Positions 1 to 27,059 of a DNA stretch of 64,000 bases are shown one piece after another (the first letter of the stretch is position 1; the number at the start of each line of letters is the position of its first letter). A program made the position numbers and the translations under genes. The DNA is from Carya illinoinensis (taxonomy: Eukaryota > Streptophyta > Magnoliopsida > Fagales > Juglandaceae). The stretch covers positions 50,252,653 to 50,316,652 of the forward strand of contig NC_056752.1 in assembly GCF_018687715.1 (NCBI RefSeq), given 5' to 3'. The notes beneath the pieces are model-generated. The model worked only from the letters and a program-made list of their open reading frames with translations, ran no database searches and was not told where the DNA came from.

Positions 1-42
1 AATAAAAATCACATGGGGATAAAATAAAAATCACATGGGGAT
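1..42. repeat. 22-bp tandem duplication across the UBP6 stop codon
   Basis: Positions 1-20 and 23-42 are identical, a direct repeat with a 22-bp period. On the minus strand the unit covers the last codons (Ile-Pro-Met-stop) and the start of the 3' UTR of UBP6. The gene-proximal copy (23-42) supplies the real stop at 31-33; the distal copy lies in the 3' UTR. The window begins inside the repeat, so further copies could exist to the left. Confidence 0.85.
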
Positions 43-3000
43 GACTCTGGCCTTGTACATGCATATATAAGCCATGTGCCAATCACCTGTAACAAGAAAA
101 GATGGAACTTCAGCATAGGTACAGGTTGATGATGATGGGCAGGCTTGCAACAGTAACACTTAATAGAGAAAAACCATATCTAGATGGACAAATCCTATGG
201 TGAATAAATGATTAAAAAAAAAAAAAAAAGGAAGGGTTTGATTCAGTCCTCACAAAACGTATCCCTATTCTATTGGAGGCACACTAACTAACATGGATGC
301 TTTTCCAATTAACTTTTGCCCGTCTGCATATATGTGCCAAGGCAAACTAATCCTATCATGCGAGCCAATAAAATTCCAATCTTACCTCCTCCAGACAGTT
401 TAGTGATGTCTTCCTCCCGCTGTGCAATTGGGTTGTCATCATCATACTCGATCCATTTCCCTGAGATCAACAATGGTTATTTATCAGTTGAAAGCTTACA
501 TTGAGCCCAAGCCACATGAAACGAAGTACCAAACAGTATATTCCAAAGAGCTGACCGCTTTCTTGCTTGACCCAAGCAACATAATGCCCCGAGTCAGCAC
601 TCCTACCCTTGTGGGTCAACACAGCGACCAAATCATAAACACCAGTCATGTGTGTTTCCCTGTCTGATGGACCACCTGCATTGTAGAATAAGTCAAACAG
701 CGAAAATGAGTAACCACATGCACTAGATTTCCAAAAGCCCGAATTAATTGTACAATGGAATCCCCAAGTTCAGCTAACACGCATATAAAGTTTGGTACCT
801 TCTTGGGATGTAGCATTGGATGGTTCACCGCTTCCATTTGATGATCCCTGTGTGCAAAGATGAGAACAGATCATAAACCCGTTATCACATAGAAATAAGT
901 GTTTGCACATGCGTGTATAACTAGGTTGGGTAGTCACCTCTACATTAGACATCTTGACATCATTTTTTGAACCAGCACCATCCACACCATCCTTCCTTGC
1001 TTTCAGACCAAGTTTTATGCCTTCTTCGTCCCTTAGCACCTAAATTTTAAAATGCAGAAATGACAATGTCTGACACAACATAAGGTATGAATCAAGTATT
1101 TTCAAGACAGAGATGTAATTCAAAAAGTTCATCGAAGCCAAATGTAAGCAGAAACCTGGCGAGGAGTTTCCAATCTTTTGCAGAGATCATCTGAACACAA
1201 ATCATAAACATCCAACTCCAATGGATAATCTACTTTCTGAGACAAGGAAAGTGTCTTTTTAAGTAACATTGACACTGACAGTTTTAAATAGGCAGATGCA
1301 GGATGTGGACTTGTACTCAACCCATACTATGCAGAATAATCAGAAAAGAGAGAGCTCTTGGTTTATTTCCTTTCCCTTTTTTTCATCTCAATTTCCACAA
1401 TGATATGAAAGAGAGAAATCCACCCTCTGCAGTGTAACAATATACAGGAGAAGGAAACTTGCATTACCCGCAAAATTTTGGCCTTCTGATTTGATTCCCT
1501 CTTCCAGAAAAAACGCACAAACTGAATGGTCAAGTACCTTGAGAAAAAAAAAAAAAATTGCATCGACTGTAAGGATTCACATAAACTGCAATGAAAGATT
1601 TTCTTTTGCTCTAATCAGGATAATTCAGACATTAAATAGGAAGATCCACGTGTCCTAAAACCACACAGTGGTGGCTTCCATGCTACAAAGGATAAAAAGT
1701 ACATTTTTTTTTTATGACGGGGGAACCATCCCACAGCAGAGCCCTTAGGACTCACCCATGGAACCCAAACCCCCTGGGAGACTAGCACAGCAACCCACAG
1801 CCTCCCACTTAAATTGCAGTTTGATCCCAGGGGAAATCGAACCTGTGACATGGGGCTCATGCACACAAGTTTGCCCTTACCACTAGAGCTACCCACAGGT
1901 GGGTGATAAAAAGTACAATTTACAATCAGAAGAAGTAAGTTGTACCTTGGTAGGCCATTGATACGAGACTCTTTCAAGTAAATTGCACTACGCCCCAAGG
2001 AAGGAGAAGCCTTTTCCAATTCTGATTTTAAAGCCTACAATAACCAGTAAAATTAACAAGATAACAACGTTTCTTCGACACCTCAACGTGGAGGATCTCC
2101 ATGTCAAAAAATTAGTCATTGCTTACTTGTTACTCAAAGTTTGAACATCCAAATATTCCACACAAAATTTCAATTTAGCAATACAAAGAGAGCACCACAA
2201 ACTCAATTCCAATGGACACGGTAATTTGCAAGTGCTTAAAGAGGACAAAAATAAAGACCTTCACAATTCGATGATTATACTCACATGCTTTAGTCCTTCA
2301 TGCAAATGGTTCACCTCTTGCGATATGTGGCATTTAAGAGAATAAACTGATTCTGTCTCTGAACTTTCTTCACCACTCTCTTGACAATGCACCCTGGCTC
2401 GCACCAGCACAAATAACACATTCATACAAAAAATAACCAATCTTCCCAGTTTTAATAAAAGATTATTTAGGTGAATCATAAAAAGATGCCACGGTACAAT
2501 TTATGATTAATTACTAAAGGAATTCTGCCTATGAAAGCCAATATTTCTGTCCCACAGCAGACAATGTGCTTTCCTTTTTGGACTGTCCCAAAATAGATCA
2601 GAGTTTCACAAAATGGAAGTGATATCCATTAACTTCTCACCTTACCTTAAAAACTTGAATTCACCTTTTTTCCTTTCAAATATGAATCCACCTTTCTTGA
2701 TCCATAAGTGCATTTTGGGAAGTGTTCATTTCATTAAAATGTGTATCATTTGTAAACTTTCATTTATGTTCAGATCAAGAAAGTAATAACTAAATTAAGA
2801 CTACTGCTTTAAGCCAATGTTTAATTATGAAATAATGGCATGCATGACTACCTGCTAACAAGTTCAATGCCAAAGAGGGCCTTCAAAGCGTCAGGAATTT
2901 CACTGCAAGAGAATGTCATACAGGATTACGTTACACTACTGATAGGAAAAAAAAGGGAAACAATTAAACCAATAAATGCCGGTAAGACAAAAAAGGATCA

Positions 3001-6000
3001 GAGTGCTATAGAAGAAACATCCTTTTGCGAAAATTAGCCATGCAAGAAGTTTGAGTGAGGCACAAGGGAGAGTGGGCACAGGGAAGTATATAGCAATCAA
3101 TCTCCTATAATTTTTTCTACAGCCAACTACAGTTCCCAGATATCCACAAGGACCTAGTATAGTAAAAGGAAAGATACCTAGAACCAGTTGATTTAAGAGA
3201 CTGAGAAAGTGTATATAAAAGCTGGGTCCAACATTCTTCAGCATCCTGTAACATAGATAAAATTGAATAGATAAACTTATCACCAGATCAAACTAGTAAG
3301 ATTTTACAATCAGAAGAAAGTAGTTTTTTTTTTAAAGGTATCAGAAGGTAGTTTAAGACCTGTTGCATGAAGACACCATTGTGCAGCTGGCCAAATTGAG
3401 GATACTTTTTACGCAACACCTGCGAACATGGTGACAAACGAACATAATAGGGTTTCCCTCCATTGCCAGCAGGAAAAATGCAATAGCAACCAATCATGGA
3501 TCACGTTTTCCAAAAGTGATGTTTATGAAGAGGGATTTGATGAATTTGATGCATGTCAAAATAACTAGCAAAAAAAACCTAACTATGGCTGAGTAAGTTC
3601 ATGAACTCCTACACCAGAGATGGAAGACAGAGCCAAGAAAGAACTCCTAGGAAGTGTTAAATGAACTGTGTACTTTAGCAATGCAATAATAGAAAGCACT
3701 AGCAATGCAATAATAGAGAGCATGGGCTGCATGACATTTCTATAAGCCCTAAGCACATAGCATTGTGCAAGCAGAGGACACATACGCTACGTCATTTTCT
3801 TAACACTAAAGTTCTCTGCAATTTTTTTTGCACATTCATGCTATAGGTTTTTCTGTCCATGGTGCTACACTTGGGATCTTAGTAAATCCCACAAGTACCC
3901 AGGTTGTAAAGGAAATATAAAAAGTGTCCAATAATAAATAAAAGGGTAAAACAAGAGAACAAACCATCCAAAATTGCATCGGTGCCACAGGTTTGACACT
4001 TTTATCAAGCTCATTAAATAAATCACGTGTTGCTATAGTCAGCATATGAGAAGACTGATCCACATCATTGCTTCTTCCAGAGTGTGAGTACCTAATCAGA
4101 TTTTACAAATTGATGCACGCCAGTCACATAAAATGCAGCAAATTAACTATGAAAACAGCAATATAGAGAAACATTCTGAAACAATTCCCCTTTAATAATT
4201 GAAGAAAACAACTCACTTGACCAAAGCTGACTTCAACTCTGGAACAGAATGCAGACACTGTACTGTGGAGTTCATGTAACAGGTGTTTCCCAGATTAAAG
4301 AGACCAGCACTATGACCCTAGAAACAGAAACAGCATGGGCTGAGAATTTCAATTCATAAGGCAGAGGAAAAGACTAGTATCAAAATTAAAACAATTACCT
4401 TCAAAGCGAACTTGGTATAAATTAGGAAAAAAATGGATAAGTAATCAAATATTTTATTAAAAAAAAAGGCTATCCTAAGATTCTAAGATACTGAGTTAGT
4501 AAAAAAAAATTAACAATATCCTAATTTCAAATTAAGGGAAAAAAATATTTTGATAACTAATCCATTTTATGTTGATGACGATAATCAATACATTTGATCA
4601 AAAATGCAAAGGGAAGCAACCCAAATGAACAGGGAGCTTGTAAAGGAAACACACAGCTAAAAGAAGAAATATGAGCAAAAAGTCTTTGAAGTCTAGAAAA
4701 TTAAGAGAGACAAAGTTGTGGCAAGAAGATGCCATAATAGGCACAGTGTGGTCATGATTTTCAAGATTGTAACCTTATTTTGTGGCCGCATCATACCCAA
4801 GGGAAGAAAAAAACTTTTTTTACGCTCCAATTTGTTGGATTCCAAGAATTTGGTTCATTTTCTGGTCATGAATATGAAGTTATGATGATTGAACCCAGAC
4901 TTATTTATATATAGAAAATATTTCAATTATTTCTTTTTTTGGCAGATCCATGATATTCATGATCCAGGTCAATTGTTAACATATTCATTATCCAACCTAC
5001 ATCATGGTTCCAAGTTGTCTTTCCTAACTGAGTTCCTAACTAGCATACAATTGCAAGGCTAAAGTATATGGTAATTGTAGCATGAGGTCAAACAACAACA
5101 TTACAGATATATCCATTAAAAAAATATTGCTCCTGCATGCAACATTTTTATAAGCAACTCCTGTATACATCGCTTCTTTCTTTTTTTTATCAGTAAACTC
5201 CAATATACATCTCAAGTATATATTAAAAAACTTCTAAATACATGTGCATACTTCAGAACAGAAGAGTAATGTATCTTACCATGGCAACCACTAGCTCTTC
5301 TTCTGGAAGATCTTCCACAAAAACAGGTCCCTTCTCTGGAGCCTTAATAATCTCATCTGCGGTTCCCATCATCATTAATTTTTGACCCTAGACAAAATAA
5401 ATGCAGCGCATCACCTAAGAACAAAATATAGAAGTATGAAAAAGATAAGAGGCAAGGGCATTATGAAGGTCAAAACACCTCTTTTACTCCTAGTGCCGAC
5501 CAATCTGCATCATCCTGCATTTCCCCCAAAACAAAATGAGTTTGAGAATTATAGGTTTCTTTTTTTAAGTAGTCAATGAGCTCTCACTTGTACTGCACCT
5601 CCTCACCATATAAGAGTGAGATTGAGAGTGGAGGTAATGTTGCGAGTTCAAGACCAACCAGGTTACATTTAAAAACTAAAAAGAAATTTAAATTACTGAA
5701 ACCTTTGATCAAATGTGAAGAGTGATTTATTGCAGACTTACTGTATGATCCACTAGATTTGCACAAATCAAGATATGGATTGATTTTAGCATCATAAACA
5801 AAGTCATCTATTTACCTTCAGTAAGCCACCCTTAACCATAATCTTCTGCCTTACGGGAGGAACCCCAGTTAGATCATACAGCTGGCACTTGAAAACATAT
5901 GGAGACTGGGTGGTATCAATTTCCACATCTTTAAACAGCTCCTTTTGCCATTTTACACTGACTGTAAAGATATACATATTTCAATTATCAGAAACAGGGA

Positions 6001-7425
6001 ACTAAGATGTAAAAAATCAGAGCACCAGTAATAAGAAAACAAAAAGGAAAAAAAAGGTTTAGATCAGCCACCAACTCACCTCGTATTTAGGAGGTCAATA
6101 AAAATTCATTAGGCTCTGTTGGTACATGGGCTGACAAAGCCCAATGTAAAGTGGCCCGAGATGGTGAACAAGTCATCACAAAACGTGATGACTTGCAAAT
6201 CAAGTCAGACCACTCTTAATTTTTTGGCAAGACAGTAAAATAGAAAGCAATCCCTTCCTTAATATAGAAAAAATGAACCCTCGAGACTCGAGACATTTAT
6301 TGTGATATAAAGCAAAGACCATCTAATTAAATAAACCAAACAGAAATGAAGGGTCATTAGTTGTCAAAAAGATAGAGACATTAGCTTTAAGGAAAATGCT
6401 AAATGTACTTAAGAAAAACTTCCAAAAAATTTACTTCTCCACATGTATGTCATTGATAGGCTGAAAATTATAAAACTTAAATTTCAAAATTTGAATTTCA
6501 AAAGAAAACTAACAGAATGAGTCTTGTAAGTAAAATTGAAGTAAAAGTACATGTGAAGACCTTGATGGCACACAGTATCATTAAACGAAATGATGGGCTG
6601 GTGGCCTGTGGGATACCCACCCGCTATACATGTATATGTAGAAAAAACCCTAGATGCCCATCTTCTCTCTCTCCTTTTCCTTTCTCCTTTATTCTTCTCG
6701 TTTATTCTTTTCTCAATGCACAGGCCGCAGAGAGAGATCCATGGCCGTGGGTCTCCATGCGCAGACTGTGGCAGTGGGTTTGACTCAGTTTGAAAGTTTT
6801 TGGTTTGATTGGGCGGGGACCCTGGACAGTGCTGGGAATTTGGGAAATCCACCTGCCCGTTCAGAGGGTACGAGCGGGCAAGTATAGGGGCTGGTAGTAA
6901 GAGAAGAGGCTACCCGTTCATCTAGGGAAGGAGGAAATGTCTCTCGAAAAGTGGCTCCAGGGCTAACCAGTAAATAGCCCGAGTTATAAGGGAAACATGA
7001 TTGATAACCACTTCATTCTTCTGCTTACTAGGATTACTCTACTCGGAATCTAACTTAAGCATCAGAGCTTTCATACGTCGGTACTAAATTACTAGTATTG
7101 AAAAATTCACTCGTATCCTAAAGTAAACGCATAACAAATCGACCGTCCGCTGCAATTCCATGTCTAAAATTTAAAAAAATCCATAACTCAAGCCCGAAAA
7201 GAGTAAACATGAATAGCAACAAAAAAACTCAAAACTAAAAATCGGAAATTTCGAAATTTCCTAAATCCTAAACATCATAGGAATCCAATTGATCAAGCTC
7301 TAATAGTCCCAAAAAGCGAACAATGATGTTCAAAACAAACAGCAAATGTTGGACTCGGTTAATGAAATGGAAAATATAGTAGATTGAAGATGGAACTCTT
7401 GGGAGGGTCGCTGACCTGTAATCAT
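31..7425 (-). CDS. UBP6: Ubiquitin carboxyl-terminal hydrolase 6 (UBP6/USP14-type deubiquitinase)
   Basis: Proteasome-associated cysteine protease that trims ubiquitin chains. Coding exons, 5' to 3': 7416-7425, 5816-5961, 5479-5514, 5280-5387, 4217-4317, 3965-4091, 3360-3419, 3178-3245, 2852-2902, 2285-2393, 1946-2034, 1468-1537, 1156-1236, 938-1039, 799-847, 556-675, 386-460, 31-86. They sum to 1458 nt (485 aa plus stop), near the roughly 482 aa I recall for Arabidopsis UBP6. Residues 1-75 form a ubiquitin-like domain. The USP Cys box (NLGNTCYMNS, Cys113) opens the catalytic domain, the His box GRSADSGHY gives His433, and YDDDNP near 448-453 is the third catalytic region. All three are intact, so activity is expected. 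The first coding exon supplies only 10 nt (ATG ATT ACA G). A SINE sits in the intron between exons 1946-2034 and 1468-1537. Junctions were chosen by GT-AG and phase. Confidence 0.95.
1691..1917 (-). mobile_element. tRNA-derived SINE in a UBP6 intron, with 13-bp target-site duplications
   Basis: The body is 1704-1904 on the minus strand. Identical 13-bp flanks (gataaaaagtaca) lie at 1691-1703 and 1905-1917. Read on the minus strand, the head has an RNA polymerase III A-box (TAGCTCTAGTGG) followed by a B-box-like GGTTCGATTTCC, and the tail ends in an A-tract (T run at 1704-1712 on the plus strand). This is the structure of a complete tRNA-derived SINE. Both UBP6 splice sites around it remain intact. 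Confidence 0.85.
6169..6195. repeat. Perfect 11-bp inverted repeat (hairpin) in UBP6 intron 1
   Basis: CAAGTCATCAC at 6169-6179 and GTGATGACTTG at 6185-6195 are exact reverse complements separated by 5 nt. It lies in the 1.45 kb first intron. Function unknown; it may be the core of a degenerate small transposon. Confidence 0.8.
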
Positions 7426-10400
7426 GATTGAGAATCTTTACGTCGAAGGATCCTGAGGGAGATATGTCAGGGTTTTGCAGCGCTAAGCTTGGAGGGGCAA
7501 ATAGACAACGTGATTATGGAAAGCGCTCTGTGCGAGTTTCATAGCTTTATAGAGAATTACGAATTCGGACCTGATTCGGATTTGAGTCCGATTGTGGATT
7601 GAGTACTCCTGCACTCCCAATACGGGTCACCAATTTCAGGGCTGGTTTGGGCGGTGAATTTATTATTATTTTTTACATAATTTTTTTATTTTTATTTTGT
7701 ATTATTATTTACTACTAACCATTATCATTCAATATTTTTATTATTATTTATATAATATCTGAAATCATCTCACTATTCAAATACAATATTAATTTTTTCA
7801 ATAATTCAAATTTATAATCGTAATTTACAAGTTTTTAGAATTATTTTTCATTTTATCCCACTAGTAAGAGCACGAGTGAATAAAAAATGCTCGTATGTAA
7901 TTGAGTGTTGGGAGATGAAGTTAGAATAGGATCCAAGTTTGAAAAAATCTTCACAACCTCCCAACATCCCAACACCCCACCTTTTTTTTAATTTGTATTA
8001 TTTTATCTTTTATCAAATATTTAATATATAAATAATAAATTAATTAATTAAATTAATTTAAAAAGAATAAATTCAAAAAAAAATTAAAAAAATATTAAAA
8101 AATTAAAAAAAAAATGAGATATTGAGGTGTTGGGAGGTTGTGTAGCAAAATCCAAATTTTTTTTAATAATATGACATCGTTTTGGTGAAGGGTTTTCTTT
8201 TAAAATCTCTCTCCCCCACACCTCTCTTTTTCTTCTATTAATCTCTCTATTTAAAGTACCGTTCGGTCGTGGTCATCCATCCCAATTGGTCGCCGTCGCA
8301 ATCTCTCTATTGAGAATTTGAGATTGCATTTTCATGCTTCGTACTAATTTAATTTATTTATGAGTCATTATCAAGCTTGGCCAGTAGTTTAATAGGCGTT
8401 ACCTTCTTTTATAGGAGAAAAGGGTGAATTAGATATTCAGATTGAAGAAGGCCACGTGTTGCGATTGTGTAAATTTGTATGGATAGCATTAGTTTGGTCA
8501 CTATGATCCCATTTCAAACATTTAAAGCTCGTCGTTGAAAGTGAGAGCAAATAGGCAAAGCCCCCCTACTCAATATGATATCAGCTAACGATAAATGATA
8601 ATTACAAAAAATAAAAATAAAGGTAAATAGAAAAGGATAGTGATAGATTTACTACCTTATTACTACCCATCCACTACTCAAATGTATTATAAATTTTTTT
8701 TTTGTCATTTTCTTTTAAGTATTTTTTTAACATTATTAATCATTAAGAAAAAATTAAAAAAATATATAACTTTACTAATATTCACTTTCTTAATTATTAA
8801 GTAAAATAAAAAATTAAAAAATAAATCAAATATAAAAAGAGTAGTAAATAGATTGTAATGGAGTAGTAACTATATTATTTTTCAATAAAAAATTCAAGAG
8901 GCTTGTACTTAATATTTTGGCATTATAATTATAAAAAAGAGATTTCAGATTTTTATTCTTTCTTATTTTTAAAAAAAGATTGAATCATAGGATTAAAGAA
9001 ATTTCAAACTTTCTATTCCACATATCTAGTATTTGGGTGTTTTTGTTTGAGCTGTACGAGATGAAATAATGTGTAAATATTATATAATTATTTTTTAAAA
9101 AATAAATAAATATAAGATTCATATGAAAAAAAATAAAATTTTTAATAATAAATATCACTCGTTTTTAAAATAATTATACGATATTTGTATATTTTATAAT
9201 TGAACGTATCATTATTTTGACAACGGACAAATCTTTGAAAGCCTGCGTATTTTAAGTTAATGCCATTAAATACTACCGACGTTACCGTTATATAATTCGT
9301 TTTGTTCCCAAAACAAAGGGGGTGAATAATTTCGAATGAGAGAGAGATAGGTTAACATCAAAATCTGACCGAATATAGAGATATTATCCATTTCATAATA
9401 CCAAAGTTACATATTTATTTATGTTGTTCGAAACAATATATGGGCTTTCTAGTAACGGTGCTGCTACTCACTACTCAGCTCCCTCGGTGTATCAGTAGTA
9501 TATTTTTATTTATTTTTTAAATGTAAAAAGAAAACATAAATGCATTAATAATAATTTTTTAAAAACATTAAAAAAGTACAAATAGACTAATGGTACGGTG
9601 CACTTGAGGAGGCAAGTTAACGACTAACGAGACAACCTAGTATTTTTCTTCTAGTAAACTCAAAAGAGGAAAAGAAATATACACATAACCTTCTCAAATT
9701 ATCATATTATTTACGATCGAAAAATAATTCGAAAATATCGCCAAAGAAGAAGAAGATAAATATAATATTTACATAAAAATTTAAAAAAATTCCCATGGGC
9801 CGGAAATTTTATAATATGTCTTATAAAATCACAGCCAAGTGTTTGGTCCGGTGCAACTGAAAATTTTTCTTTTTCTATTTTTATACCTTTGGATTTTAAA
9901 AAATAATAATTTATGTAGTCTTAAGTAAGTGTTGCATGGTTCTTTTTTAAAAAAAAAAAAGAAGAGTAAAGATGAAATTTATAAAAAAAATATATATTTT
10001 TTAATAATAAATTTTATTTTTTAAAAATAAATACACAATATTTATATTATATAATTATATTCAACATTCCTCAAATTTTTAATGCATGATATTTGTGACC
10101 ATATTTTAGTATAATGGATCTATTTTAATGCTCCAATGCGTTCATCCGCTGTAGGATAGGTAGTGGGATACACGCGCCAAAAAAGTCCAGTAAAATTTCA
10201 AAATCAGAATTTGCACAAAAATGAAAAAAGCAATAATAGATAAATAAAAGGAAATAATTGAGCGTATGTAGCAGAAAACTTCACATAAAAATTAAAAAAG
10301 CTTCGCCCTTTCTACTGCCACAATCTCCCTGCGACCAGTGAATCTAGGAGCAAGAATCTGAGCCAGGAATAGCACGATTCCACTCTCTAGTTTTCCTCGT

Positions 10401-11488
10401 TCAAGCAATCCGCAACTGTAAAGGAATGAGTTTTGGAGCAGAAACTTAAAAAGTGCTCAACGACCAGACGGAGACTGCAACTTGGGAGTGTCAAAGTTCA
10501 TATTTTTCTGTTGTATAATTGAGGTAAATGATGATATTTCTTTGTTTTAAATTCTGGGGAGAGTCACCTTACGATTGGAAGATAACGTCTGTGTTGGAGA
10601 TTCATCGATTATTGTTGGTTTAGTTCTGGAGTTCTTAATTCTTGTCCAAGAGTTCTTGGGCTTTGTATAATTTTGGGTGTAATTGACTCGTTCATTGGAT
10701 AAGGGAATTGATTCAATTTGGGCTTTGGTGTGTTTTTTGAGGACACTGGTTTGAACACCGTGAAATTTGAGCAGTAGAAATGAAATTATAATTGAATTTT
10801 CCTGCTTTTTCTGGCTTTAGTTTCCAAGAAGTTCTCTAAAACACATCTAATTTTTGTGCATGTTTGTGAAAACCAAAAGGGTTGTATTGTATGCTAAACT
10901 CTAAAAGGGGGGATAAATGGAGAATCGGCTCATGTTTCTGTTGTATGTAATTATTGTCTTCTTCTTCTTCCTTCTCCTCCTCTTCCTCTTCTTCTTCATT
11001 CCAAGAATTTTTATGTTTTAAGGGCTCACGTACACTCGATGCGTGTACAGTGGTCGGTTTACTTTGTATTTTTTTATTTTTTCTGTTGTCAACTCCCTTG
11101 TATCTTTTATCGCACTTAATTAATGTGATGCTTGATTTGTCAGATGGATACCTTTTTTTGTAAGTTAGAAATTGTTATTAATAAGTCCAAAATTCAAGGA
11201 TACGGGAAAGTATCCAAGAGAGCCACCAATTTAGAAGGGAGAAAAAAATACAAAAAAATCATGAATGCTTAGTCCATTAATGTTTATGAATGCTTATTAG
11301 GTAGAGTTCATTTTTTTAATCCCTGTTAGCGAAATATTTTTTAAAAAAATTTCGATTTCTTTTTCTTTTTCATAAATTGATTTGTATATTAATCTTTTGA
11401 ATGGGACACTTTTACCCAGTTGAGTGCTGCAGGTATTACTGCAAACAAATCGTAGGATTTTAAGGTGTTGGTGAAACTGTCATGCTGA
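7426..11488. other. Divergent intergenic/5' region between UBP6 and the GDH-like gene
   Basis: About 4 kb of mostly AT-rich DNA with no supported coding region. It contains the UBP6 promoter side, an inverted-repeat element at 7932-8156, a G-box core CACGTG at 8453-8458, and from about 10300 the likely 5' UTR of the GDH-like gene. A plausible untranslated first exon ends at a GTAAAT donor near 10523; a CTGCAG acceptor near 11432 would join it to the coding exon at 11489. Segments at 9060-9240 and 9955-10075 resemble 36110-36295 and 62285-62445, suggesting a dispersed AT-rich small repeat family. Confidence 0.6.
7932..8156. repeat. Foldback/MITE-like element with long imperfect inverted repeats
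   Basis: The left arm (7932-7977) contains CACAACCTCCCAACA and the right arm (8122-8156) contains TGTTGGGAGGTTGTG as its inverse, with matching flanking bases (ccaag / tccaa). The centre is A/T homopolymer-rich. This is typical of a miniature inverted-repeat element. I could not define a target-site duplication. Confidence 0.55.
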
Positions 11489-26011
<14,523 letters not shown>

Positions 26012-26938
26012 AACCGAAGAGTACCCTACGATCAGTTATCATGCTTCCCACATATGAATTATGTCATCTGCACCAATTAACGTGTTTGGAGATGTTTCTC
26101 GTCATTGGCAGTAAGCTGAAGATCATACTCTAATGACAGCCTATCCATTTCAAGGTGTAAACCTTGGAGACGATGACAGAAATGGTTAAAATCACTGCAT
26201 ATTTCTTTGTAATATATTTGTAATGTAATGGCTGAGACTTGGAAAAAGGGTAATTTTTGGAGAGCCCTGAGATACACTTGATACAGGAAAAATGTGAAGT
26301 TAGTTCTAGTGGTAGAATAGGCAGGGCCTCCAATTTTATGGCAAAGCAATTTGTTTTTGGCTACAATCTTGTGAGATATTTAATTAGATAGATTGGAAAT
26401 AAAATTAAATGATAAATTGCTGTTTAACCTTGGAGTAGTATTGCTGGTGTTGTTATCCTGCTTTCGTTGCGGGCATCTGAGTGATGCGTGCATCGGTACT
26501 GGGCTTCATCCTTCCCTCAAGTGTTTTGGATTTAAAGCTTAGGAATCTGCGAGCCATCTTGGATAATAATAAAAAAAAATCTCGAGCTAATACACAGCAA
26601 CTCCCTCTCCTTTCTAGGCTAACAATTCATAAGGTACATTGTAGCCACATAAACACGTTAAGGCTTTCAGAAAAGTCAAATATACATGATGAAACAGGGT
26701 TTTTTTTTTTTTTTTTTTTTTAGAATATTCAGAAAATTTTTCTTTAAATAAGAAAAACCACACGGCAGTCCTGGCTGTGCAGGGTTGGAGGGACGGTGAG
26801 TCCTTTCTCGGCCTGGGCGTCATGTGGGATCAATGAGTGGGGGTGGGTAGATAGGTCCATAAACCTATTTAGATCATTCGCTCGCCACTTGTATTAAAGA
26901 ACATCATGGTTGCAAAACTGCGTTCCCTTCTCCCCCCG

Positions 26939-26980
<42 letters not shown>

Positions 26981-27059
26981 CAAAATAAACAAGGCAAAAA
27001 TACATGTGATAAAAATTACACAAATTGATCCATCCCAAATGGTGCTCCATATTGATTTC
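26012..27059. other. Convergent 3' intergenic region with a 37-bp C homopolymer
   Basis: Holds the 3' UTRs of the GDH-like gene and the RWD gene, which point at each other. There is a T run at about 26700-26721 and an uninterrupted C run at 26939-26975. No coding region is supported. The homopolymers may not be accurate in length. Confidence 0.6.

Noticed and set aside
6580..6900. GC-rich island in UBP6 intron 1, considered as a gene fragment or transposon
   Set aside because: Several overlapping short frames but no recognisable protein; end motifs are not clearly inverted and no duplication was found.
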